Below are positions 53,201 to 59,914 of a stretch of 64,000 nt of DNA, in pieces. The stretch is taken from positions 87,206 through 151,205 of the forward strand of contig CADAXK010000005.1 of assembly GCA_902791865.1 (NCBI GenBank), read 5' to 3'. A program made the position numbers and the translations under genes. The stretch's first letter is position 1; each line of letters opens with the position of its first letter. The notes under the pieces were generated by a model. The model made no database searches and was not told the DNA's origin. It worked only from the letters and a program-made list of their open reading frames with translations. The stretch comes from an uncultured Bacteroidia bacterium. GTDB taxonomy: Bacteria; Bacteroidota; Bacteroidia; Bacteroidales; ML635J-15.

Positions 53201-56096
53201 TTCCTACCGATGAAACTGATGCGGAAAATACTTCGGCTTGGCTTATGGGCATGGATGATGTTGCACTACAACCGTTTATGTCGGTCACTGTCACATAATA
53301 AGTGTCAGCAGTTGCAAATGTATTGTTGGCTGTCGATACCGAATTTGACCACTGATACGAAGTGCCGCCACTTGCTGTGACCGAAATTGAACTCACTGAG
53401 CAGTTAAGTTCGTTTGTTCCGCTGTTGTTTGTAATCGTAGGCACTGGCAAAGCATTGACAGTCAACGAAACGCTGTCGGAAACGACAAAAGGCTGTCCAC
53501 CGCCGCAGGAATAGGCAGTAAGCGTTACCTTATATTTATATGTGCCACTTGCCGTTGGGGTAATCGTAATGCTTTCGTCAGAAGTTGCCGTCAATCCCGA
53601 ACCAGCCGATGGCGTTGCCGACCATTGCACCGAATATCCCGAACCTGCATTGCTAACATTGGCTTGCAAAGATGTGCTTTTGCCAAGGCAAATTTGTTCT
53701 GCCGTTGCCGACAGGGAAATTTCGGGAGTGTCGCCAATCGTGACACTAACAGAAGCAGTTGATGAGCAGTTGTTTTCGTCGGTAACTGTGACCGAATACT
53801 GCGTGATTTCCGTAATATTAGGGGTTACAAAAGTTTGTTCGGTAGAGTTGTCCGACCACAAGTAGGTATATGGAGCCAGTCCGCCCGAAACATCGGCATT
53901 AAGCGTTGCGCTTGTCCCGTAACAAACTGTATTTGAGCCAGATATTGTGACAGTCGGACTTGATGTATTATTTCCAATCGTTACCGTTTCTTCGTAGTAG
54001 CAATTCTCCGAAGTCGATTCGTTTGTAATGCGAATAGTGTAAGGGCCAGCCTCAAGGTCATTGAATGTCAAAGCATTGCCAGTAGTCGTCTGCGTTACCT
54101 GACCTGTTACGCTTACCGTATATGTGGAATTTGGAAGCCCGCCTAAGAAATCGCTTACCGTTATTGAACCATTGAAAGGTGCAATGCAACGGGTATTCTG
54201 TACAGTTGCGATTTCTGCGGCAGGCGTCTGTGATATGGAGATTGAATTAGTTGCTCTTGCCGTACAGTTATTAGCGTCGGTAACAACAAGATTATAAACG
54301 ACATCGGTGTTGCCTTGTGATACTGTCGGATTTACCGTTAACGATGAGTTGTTTGTTACAGATGGCATTCCAGTTGTGATTGTGTAAGTATCGTTGCTCG
54401 AACTTGCACAAGTCCACGAATAGGAATTGAAAGTGCTTGAATTTGAAGTCATTGTCACCGACGAACCATTACATATTTCCGTTGCTTCCGCGCTAATTGA
54501 AACTGTAGGACTATTGTTTATTGATATTGAAAGATTTTGAGTTACATCGCCACACAATGACGATGAATTTGTTGTGCTTACCGAGAATTGGAAAGTGCCT
54601 GTTTCTGTGGGTGTTCCGCTTATTGTTAATGTTTGTCCTTCTGTGCTGTATGTAACGCCACTAGGCAAAGTTCCGTTTACGACAATGCCGGTTGCTGCGC
54701 CGCCGTATGTATATACAATGTTTTCAATGCTCTGCAAACCGCACAAATGCTGTTCTTCAAAACCAGAGATATGGTTAAGTTGCGGGGCATCAGCAGGATT
54801 ACAGCACGAAAGCACAATGTTTCCTGCCGTTCCTGTGGGATAATAGACGGTTGTGATACGCGCATAACCATTGCCTTCGTGACCAGTTTCGTTGCCACCG
54901 TTGACCGCAGGGAAAGATGTTTTTCCATCAATTGTCTGGGCATTGCTAAGATACAACGAACTATTCAGCCGACATCCGCTTGGGTAATTGCTTGCAGTTG
55001 AGGATGTATATACATATCCCGAACCGCCACCGCCGCGACCCGAATCATCGGAATCATTTGATGTAGGCATAGTTTGGGTTCCTTTATAGGTTCCTCCACC
55101 GTACCAGCCGCCGCCACCGCCGCCACCGTCGCAACGGGTATTTGCTCCAAGTCCGAAAGCACCACCAAGTCCAGGCTCAGTCTGGGAACCGCCGTGCTCA
55201 GGCCTTGTATTGTTATTGTATCCGCCTCTTTGTTCGCCGCCTTCCAAACCTCCGCCGTAGCCGTGAACGCCACCAAATATATCCGTACCATCACCAATGT
55301 CTTCGCCACCGCCGCCGCCACCACCAGCTACAATAATACGATTATAGAAGGTGTTGCCGTTCACGCGAATGTCAGTTCCACCACCACCACCAGCGGCAGG
55401 ACTGTTCAAACCAATAATAGTACGCGGTGATGCCCAAGATGTACCGCCACCATTCCAGCCACCGTAAGCAATGCCGCCATCATCGGGGCTACAACTGCCC
55501 ATTCCGCCAACATACACATATATGCTTGTAATACCAGAACTGGAATTCAATGTACCAACCGAATATCCGCCTTTTCCGCCATCGCCACCACGACCATTAA
55601 TTTGGCGTCCACCACCTTGCGCACCCCAAACTTCCAGTTTAAACGACTGGTAACCAGTAGGGAAGTTATAAATTTGCTCGGAGCCTGTATATTGAAAATT
55701 TGTAACAAGGGTTGCGGTAGTGGTTGCCCGCAGACGGCAGTAGATTGTCAAGCCGTCGGAAGATGTTATTTCAAGGTGTTCCCTGTGGGTGCCTGAATAT
55801 CCGCTTGTGATTTCGTGGGTACATTCGGCATCGGTAAACCACTGGCAGATATAGCCGTTAGGAATAGATGCATTATTTGAAAGGCTTGCTATCAGGATTG
55901 CGTTTTCGCCACAGGTAGGAGTGTTTTCCATTGTAACGACTGGCACTGGCACGGATACTTGCGACTTCGCACTTAGGCAGAAAAATATGCAAAGCATAAG
56001 TACGGCAATATTAGCACGGATTTTCTCCGATGTTTTAGTATTGAAATTCAATGTGTTGCGAGCAACATTAATCATATTATTAATTTTAATAATCAA
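50220..56096 (-). CDS. Giant SprB-repeat surface protein, T9SS type B
   Basis: 1958 residues. A signal peptide (core IAVLMLCIFFCLSAKSQ); the ATG seven codons in (MINVARN) is another possible start. Order of parts: Ig-like (PTCGENAILIAS); ALK/LTK-type glycine-rich domain (FKLEVWGAQGGGR; RIIVAGGGGGGGED); several Ig/PKD-like domains (~400-920); about twelve SprB-type repeats of ~72-77 residues (~950-1860, each with ISCYGG..., AGTYTVTV.D..GC); and a gliding-motility-type (type B) C-terminal domain (RIPNVFTPNGDGVNDEW...YNRWGQLLYH). Relatives of SprB are long mobile adhesins on the cell surface. No gliding genes are visible here, so adhesion is the safer inference. Confidence 0.88.
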   Translation of the reverse strand: MIIKINNMINVARNTLNFNTKTSEKIRANIAVLMLCIFFCLSAKSQVSVPVPVVTMENTPTCGENAILIASLSNNASIPNGYICQWFTDAECTHEITSGYSGTHREHLEITSSDGLTIYCRLRATTTATLVTNFQYTGSEQIYNFPTGYQSFKLEVWGAQGGGRQINGRGGDGGKGGYSVGTLNSSSGITSIYVYVGGMGSCSPDDGGIAYGGWNGGGTSWASPRTIIGLNSPAAGGGGGTDIRVNGNTFYNRIIVAGGGGGGGEDIGDGTDIFGGVHGYGGGLEGGEQRGGYNNNTRPEHGGSQTEPGLGGAFGLGANTRCDGGGGGGGWYGGGTYKGTQTMPTSNDSDDSGRGGGGSGYVYTSSTASNYPSGCRLNSSLYLSNAQTIDGKTSFPAVNGGNETGHEGNGYARITTVYYPTGTAGNIVLSCCNPADAPQLNHISGFEEQHLCGLQSIENIVYTYGGAATGIVVNGTLPSGVTYSTEGQTLTISGTPTETGTFQFSVSTTNSSSLCGDVTQNLSISINNSPTVSISAEATEICNGSSVTMTSNSSTFNSYSWTCASSSNDTYTITTGMPSVTNNSSLTVNPTVSQGNTDVVYNLVVTDANNCTARATNSISISQTPAAEIATVQNTRCIAPFNGSITVSDFLGGLPNSTYTVSVTGQVTQTTTGNALTFNDLEAGPYTIRITNESTSENCYYEETVTIGNNTSSPTVTISGSNTVCYGTSATLNADVSGGLAPYTYLWSDNSTEQTFVTPNITEITQYSVTVTDENNCSSTASVSVTIGDTPEISLSATAEQICLGKSTSLQANVSNAGSGYSVQWSATPSAGSGLTATSDESITITPTASGTYKYKVTLTAYSCGGGQPFVVSDSVSLTVNALPVPTITNNSGTNELNCSVSSISVTASGGTSYQWSNSVSTANNTFATADTYYVTVTDINGCSATSSMPISQAEVFSASVSSVGTISCYGGTTSASVTVSGGSGNYEYHWSDDSERITATANGLHAGTYTVTINDTQGCSSVKTIEITQPDELTASLSAGEILCYGETTTATITANGGSGTYQYQWSDDAGRTTATANGLHAGTYTITVNDTQNCSVVRSIEISQPNELTASLTANGSINCYGGRTSATVNTNGGTPDYSYVWSNNVAGSQSTTANNLSAGTYMVTVNDANGCSIVKSIEITQPDELTATLSAGEINCGGMTAIATVTVSGGAGIYVYHWSDNVTNSNAGTASNLSAGTYTVSVNDANGCSVVRTIEITQPDELTASLSAGEILCYGETTTATITANGGSETYQYHWSDDAERTTATANGLHAGTYTITVNDTQGCSVVRRVEITQPRELTASLTANGSINCYGGTTSAMVNANGGTPNYNYVWSNNVAGSQSSTANNLSAGTYSVTVNDANGCSVVKSIEITQPTELTTSLSVGTISCYGETTSASVTVSGGTPVYHYAWSNGQNAQTTTGLSAGSYTVTVSDSRGCSTVLPINITQPMELNASIVAHDVQCGISQGSLNATVLGGTQPYTYIWSNGVNTAENLGVAAGSYRLTVVDSNGCSATSTAQISRYGTLSVTASVSHSISCHGFSDGAVAAQCPNGAEPIIYSWNTGNASSEIYNLFDGTYMVTVTDFWGCTGQAGVSLVSPPEMDLQAVAVSPKCHNTSDGMISVTANGGMAPYSYLWNTSASGSVLENLNAGTYSLTVSDVAGCSLVRTISLAAPESITMEVAVQDIDCYGNKNGRIEISAQGGAEPYRYSINGHGVASGMLGNLKPGIYTVVATDNNGCNVKRNVYILQPERLELSSIVTAPTCKDLNNASVEITVVGGTAPYSYNLGTNSSDSSVFASLRPSVYSVFVTDANGCNSKVYDIVVPESKIDCLRIPNVFTPNGDGVNDEWIIENIELFPEAHIYIYNRWGQLLYHGRGDSERWDGSCRGHFVPSGVYLYVVNLESVEEKYEGTVTVLY
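51840..53028 (-). repeat. 693-bp-period duplication within SprB repeats
   Basis: Bases ~51840-52335 recur at ~52533-53028 with roughly 90% identity by eye. Anchor words shifted by exactly 693 bases: CTATGCTCTT at 51863 and 52556, TCGCCATAAC at 52261 and 52954. 693 bases is 231 codons, or three SprB units, so units 2-3 and 5-6 are near twins. Confidence 0.75.
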
Positions 56097-56142
56097 TCAG
56101 TTATGTAAAAACTGGAATACAATTGGAAATATGCCTTTACGC

Positions 56143-56160
56143 CTTTGTCAAATGACAAAG
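56143..56160. promoter_or_regulatory. Short perfect palindrome upstream of the 1958-aa gene
   Basis: CTTTGTCA and TGACAAAG separated by AA, between the leader remnant and the giant gene's start. It could be an operator half-site pair or a weak hairpin; there is no T run after it on either strand. Confidence 0.35.
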
Positions 56161-56194
56161 CCATAAAAGCAGGAACCCATAAGGGAAATTTGGA

Positions 56195-56401
56195 TTAGAA
56201 TCGGGTGTTTGCGCTGAAGAAAATGCAAATTAGAAACGCAATAAGATTTGCGAATGGTTTCGACGACTTCCATAATCCAAAGGCAGGGCTTACACCGAGC
56301 GATGCCACTACTTGTTGTTGCAATTCAATTTTCCTGCAAACATCCTTGACCATAACATATACATTAACAATCAACAATACATAAAGTTCATGCAACTGCA
56401 T
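56195..56401 (-). pseudogene. Truncated leader of a glycine-rich surface protein
   Basis: 68-codon frame. Its second half (VCRK...PAFGLWKSSKPFANL, then IAFLICIFFSANT) parallels the N-terminus of the 1436-aa protein (VCRK...SAFGLRKSSMSFGNL, IAFLICIFFSANT), and stops two codons after the point where that protein's cleavage site lies. At the DNA level 56206-56289 aligns without gaps to 49801-49884 at about 77% identity. It looks like a duplicated gene that has lost everything after the signal peptide. It is the first reading frame after the second cobalamin riboswitch. Alternative: a functional leader peptide. Confidence 0.65.
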
Positions 56402-56470
56402 AAAAATGAATGTGTCTTCGGAAAAATCGAATCATCAAGGCTCTAACTCCCGAAAGCCATTCACTTGTAT

Positions 56471-56622
56471 GCATAAGGCAGGTCTTCTGACTTGTTCCAG
56501 ACTTGCGAGCCTTCCCATAACCGTGAGGATTACAGTGGCATAAATTCGCAAATCCCTAAAAAGAACTTACAGCAGCGGGTACTGTGCGTGAATCTCACAC
56601 GCTTCCCTTAACCTTTTGCGGG
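56471..56622 (-). ncRNA. Cobalamin riboswitch (points away from the btuB operon)
   Basis: Read on the minus strand: TTAAGGGAAGCGTGTGA, CAGTACCCGCTGCTGTAA, ATGCCACTG, TATGGGAAGG, and the B12 box AGTCAGAAGACCTGCC (56477-56492). A -7 element TATCTTTG followed by C lies at 56625-56632 just upstream. With this orientation the regulated region is the leader remnant (56401-56195) and then the 1958-aa gene, not the btuB genes, which lie upstream of the promoter. Confidence 0.92.
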
Positions 56623-56624
56623 TG

Positions 56625-56632
56625 CAAAGATA
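56625..56632 (-). promoter_or_regulatory. -7 element of the riboswitch transcript
   Basis: Minus strand TATCTTTG followed by CAC. It provides a dedicated start for the riboswitch RNA. The stretch 56633-56767 upstream holds no gene and no terminator I can identify. Confidence 0.6.
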
Positions 56633-56767
56633 GTCAAAAAAAGACAATGCAATATTCATCGACAATACATTATTATACGCATTGCCAAATTGCAATATGA
56701 AATGGAGATTGTACATATATAAAGGTATGAATAAGCGATTGCAATTATTCTAATTTGTTGGGTATTT

Positions 56768-57892
56768 TTACTTGAAACAGAACCCATTAGGGATTATTCC
56801 AACCGTAAATTTGTCGATTTGCTCACCAGCAGCATTCAGCCTATAAACCACCCCCGACTGCATATAGTCAATCGCATCGGCAACATAAACATCCGAATTT
56901 ACTGGATCGACACCAAGTCCATAGTATAAACGTCCACCAGGATTACTAAAGAATACGTCGCCTGCTATATTGTCAGAATCAACCTGGAACCTGTAAATAT
57001 GGTTGTTGCAGTAATAAATTGTATCGCCAGTGCCATTGATGGTAATTTCGGAAGGGAAATCGCCAATCGTGAACTCGAAAGTGCGCTCAACAGTCTGCGT
57101 TTTTGCGTCAATCTTCACAAGTCCCGGCACACCACTATAGTCGGAACCAGCGTATCCGCCATCGCAGAGAACCCAAATCTTCCCGTTGCGGTCGATAACC
57201 ATGCGGTGAGGCTGCTTCAGCACCTCGATTTTTGAAACAAGTTCATCGGTCTTTGTATTTATAACCAGCACCTTATCATCGTACGACCAGCTATTTACGA
57301 ACACAAGGGTATCATACACAATCATCTGTTCCGACGAATGCCGATAGAAATTACCAGTCCCCTCGTCGATGTCGATTGCATTGTCAACCATGCAAGTTTG
57401 CGGATTAACCACATAAATATTCTTGGCGTACATGTCCGAAACATACGCCTTCGATGGTGTTAAGAATCGCATATATCGTGGTGATACAAGTCCGGTTATC
57501 TTGTTGACATACTGGAACGTATTTTTGTTAACCACATAAATTTTCCCACTATTGTTTACAACCAGATATGCCAGCGAGTCGATAATTGTAACGCTTTGCA
57601 GAACATCGCCGATAGGAATGCCGTTTGCTCGGTAGAAAACTTGATTTTCAACGGTTTTCGCATTCTTGTCGTAGTACGACAGCGAAGCGTTTCCGTACAT
57701 GAAATTGCCCTCGCATGGAATCAAAACGCCGTCGTGTGATGTGTTGAACTGGGTTATGGGCGTAAGGTCGTCCTTCATGCAAGACGAGAAGGAAACAAGG
57801 AATATGATGATTAATAACGGACAATTTGTGGCGACGCGCCATGGCTCGTCGCTACAAATGTCCAATTTAATATTTTTCCAAAACATCATCAT
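56768..57892 (-). CDS. btuG: BtuG-like surface lipoprotein (YncE/DUF5074 beta-propeller)
   Basis: 374 residues. After an unusual N-terminal stretch, the lipoprotein signal core LLIIIFLVSFSSC gives lipidation near residue 38. The mature protein has repeated propeller-blade patterns (IYVVNKNTFQYVNKITGL; VLVINTKTDELVSKIEVL; KIWVLCDGGYAG). In Bacteroides, BtuG proteins of this type sit on BtuB and bind B12 with very high affinity. Here the ATG overlaps the btuB stop (ATGA), supporting that partnership. A 45-bp palindrome (57819-57863) encodes about 15 of the residues before the hydrophobic core. Last gene of the operon. Confidence 0.75.
   Translation of the reverse strand: MMMFWKNIKLDICSDEPWRVATNCPLLIIIFLVSFSSCMKDDLTPITQFNTSHDGVLIPCEGNFMYGNASLSYYDKNAKTVENQVFYRANGIPIGDVLQSVTIIDSLAYLVVNNSGKIYVVNKNTFQYVNKITGLVSPRYMRFLTPSKAYVSDMYAKNIYVVNPQTCMVDNAIDIDEGTGNFYRHSSEQMIVYDTLVFVNSWSYDDKVLVINTKTDELVSKIEVLKQPHRMVIDRNGKIWVLCDGGYAGSDYSGVPGLVKIDAKTQTVERTFEFTIGDFPSEITINGTGDTIYYCNNHIYRFQVDSDNIAGDVFFSNPGGRLYYGLGVDPVNSDVYVADAIDYMQSGVVYRLNAAGEQIDKFTVGIIPNGFCFK
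57819..57863. repeat. 45-bp palindromic element inside a coding region
   Basis: Left arm GGACAATTTGTGGCGACGCG and right arm CGTCGCTACAAATGTCC are inverted copies around GCCATGGC, with two mismatches and one unpaired base. It occupies 15 codons without breaking the frame and lies between the initiator Met residues and the hydrophobic core of the lipoprotein signal. It resembles dispersed palindromes normally found between genes. Confidence 0.8.
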
Positions 57893-59910
57893 CTATAACT
57901 AACGCTAATCTGGAATGCAAAATTAATTCTTGGCATCGGTTGCCACAATACCGAACGATAAGATTCATTAAAAAGATTATTAATCTTAAAATTCAGATCA
58001 ATGGCAAAATCGGAAACAACAAACTCCTTGCCCAGACCGATATCGCTCATAAAATATGGGTAAATCGAAACCAAAACACCTGTTTCCTCCGCCGATGTGG
58101 TAAACCTTTCGCTGAAATAATTCCACTGATAGAAGAAATAGAATCCGTATGCCGAAATCCGTCCGAAAACATTTGCCGAATGCAACGGAATGTAAGCCAA
58201 CTGCTTGCCAATGGACATATCGTTTTCGCTACGCGGTGTCGAAAGGTTTGTAGAATGCGTGTAGGCATAGTTTGCAGTAAGCGAAATCAGGCACGAATCG
58301 TGAAATTCAAACGATGTGTTCAACTTTGCATCGGCACCGTAGGCGACAACCTTTTCGAGGTTTATCGGCTGCCAGTAACCACGGTTCGTCGGACACCACA
58401 TTATCCAGTTTTTCACATGGCTGTAGTTTGCGCCAGCTTCAGCCGAAATAGAGAATTTACCATTAAGACTATTGTATTTCTTGCCAAAAGAAATATCGGC
58501 TACGTATGCCGTTTCGGGGACAAGGTCGGGATTTCCGCCCGGCACATAAAACAAATCGTTGAGTGTCGGGACCGAATAGTTCTTCGACAACGACGACCTT
58601 ATAAACCAGCGATAGCGGAAATTGTACTCAAGGAACAGCGATGGCAAGAACGGGCAAACGCTCTTATCATAAAATTCCTGCCTCAATGTAACGCCACAGC
58701 GGAATCGCTTGAACGGCTCTCCAAACAGCGAAACCAGTGCGCCATAGTCGTGACGGACAGTGTCGTAGCCGTTACGGGTAATGGAATCGTACGAAGCTAC
58801 GGTGTGGAAATTGTATTTCAGCCTAGCCGAAATTTCAAGCCTGTCGTTGAAAGCATACGAGTAATTTGCAGTGGTATATAGCGAATTAGCCTTTGTGTCG
58901 GAATTTACAATCTTGTAGAAACCAACACCGCTAATGTAGCTTTGCGAAAGGTAATTTTGCAACTGATAATTGTCGCCGACAGAAATGTCGAGCTTCGACT
59001 TGTCGGTGTAGAGCCTGTACGACAGCGACGACACAAAACTATTGCCGTCCTGACGGTTCTTGTTGTTGAGCAGACCGCTTTCGTTGGTGGTTAGTCCCGG
59101 CACGCCGCGGTCGTAGTTCTGCCACCAGAACTTTAGCGACAGGAAAGACCTTTCGGTAGTGCGGAAATATAGTTCCTGAATTGCGCCCATCATTCGGTAG
59201 TCGGCATTTTCGCGTTTCTGAACGCCACCACCAGCAATGTCGCTGTTCTTGAACTTGAAGTCGTTGCGCGAGCGAGTGTCGTAGAACTTTGTAACCGACT
59301 GGAATTTTTCGGTTCCGGCACGCACCTGCGCCATATTGTCGAAGGTATGGAAACTCGCCACCGACGAGACAATCTTTGCCGACACACCGCGATCCCACAT
59401 CGGGCGGGTATTTATCTCGACAACACCACCGATTGCAGTTTCCGACTTCTGCATCGAAGCAGAGCCACAGAAAACATTCACTTCGTCGGCAATCGACATA
59501 GGTACAAGCGACATGTCAACCATTCCGAGCATAGGAGAACTAAGGCTTACATTGTTCCACGAAACCTTTGTGTGAGAAGCCGTTGTCCCTCGAAACGAAG
59601 CTGTTGAAAGAGAACCTCGTCCGTATGTCTTCACAAATACCGAAGTATTTTCCGACAGCACTTCTGAAAGAGAACTTAATTCTTTAACTTTCAGGATTAT
59701 TTTGTCAAGTTTTACGACAGATGTTCCCGTTTCCAGCATTTCGCGGTGCTCGATTATCTCGACATCGGGCAGAGTTACCGTGTCGGACTGTGCATGTATG
59801 AAATTAAACGGAAGCATAAAAAGGGAAAGGAAGACGAACGCCAGTACATCTGTACGCCCATCTTTCTTTAATTTTAATGTCGAATCAATATGTTTCCGCC
59901 GTATTATCAT
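57889..59910 (-). CDS. btuB: TonB-dependent receptor, probable BtuB
   Basis: 673 residues. The N-terminal region is long and positively charged before a signal core (VLAFVFLSLFMLPFNFIHAQ). A plug domain follows (LSEVLSENTSVFVKTYGRGS; SFRGTTASHTKVSWNNVSL; IGGVVEINTR), then a 22-strand-type barrel ending in an aromatic-rich strand. The size, the lack of a carboxypeptidase-like domain, and neighbours of BtuG and DUF4465 type point to cobalamin rather than glycan uptake. It imports across the outer membrane using TonB/ExbBD, which are not in the window. The stop overlaps the next start by four bases. Confidence 0.82.
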   Translation of the reverse strand: MIIRRKHIDSTLKLKKDGRTDVLAFVFLSLFMLPFNFIHAQSDTVTLPDVEIIEHREMLETGTSVVKLDKIILKVKELSSLSEVLSENTSVFVKTYGRGSLSTASFRGTTASHTKVSWNNVSLSSPMLGMVDMSLVPMSIADEVNVFCGSASMQKSETAIGGVVEINTRPMWDRGVSAKIVSSVASFHTFDNMAQVRAGTEKFQSVTKFYDTRSRNDFKFKNSDIAGGGVQKRENADYRMMGAIQELYFRTTERSFLSLKFWWQNYDRGVPGLTTNESGLLNNKNRQDGNSFVSSLSYRLYTDKSKLDISVGDNYQLQNYLSQSYISGVGFYKIVNSDTKANSLYTTANYSYAFNDRLEISARLKYNFHTVASYDSITRNGYDTVRHDYGALVSLFGEPFKRFRCGVTLRQEFYDKSVCPFLPSLFLEYNFRYRWFIRSSLSKNYSVPTLNDLFYVPGGNPDLVPETAYVADISFGKKYNSLNGKFSISAEAGANYSHVKNWIMWCPTNRGYWQPINLEKVVAYGADAKLNTSFEFHDSCLISLTANYAYTHSTNLSTPRSENDMSIGKQLAYIPLHSANVFGRISAYGFYFFYQWNYFSERFTTSAEETGVLVSIYPYFMSDIGLGKEFVVSDFAIDLNFKINNLFNESYRSVLWQPMPRINFAFQISVSYR

Positions 59911-59914
59911 TTCA

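Noticed and set aside
56471..56622. Riboswitch as the regulator of the btuB operon
   Set aside because: The aptamer is downstream of those genes on their own strand, so it cannot be in their 5' leader. Any switch for that operon must lie beyond base 64000.
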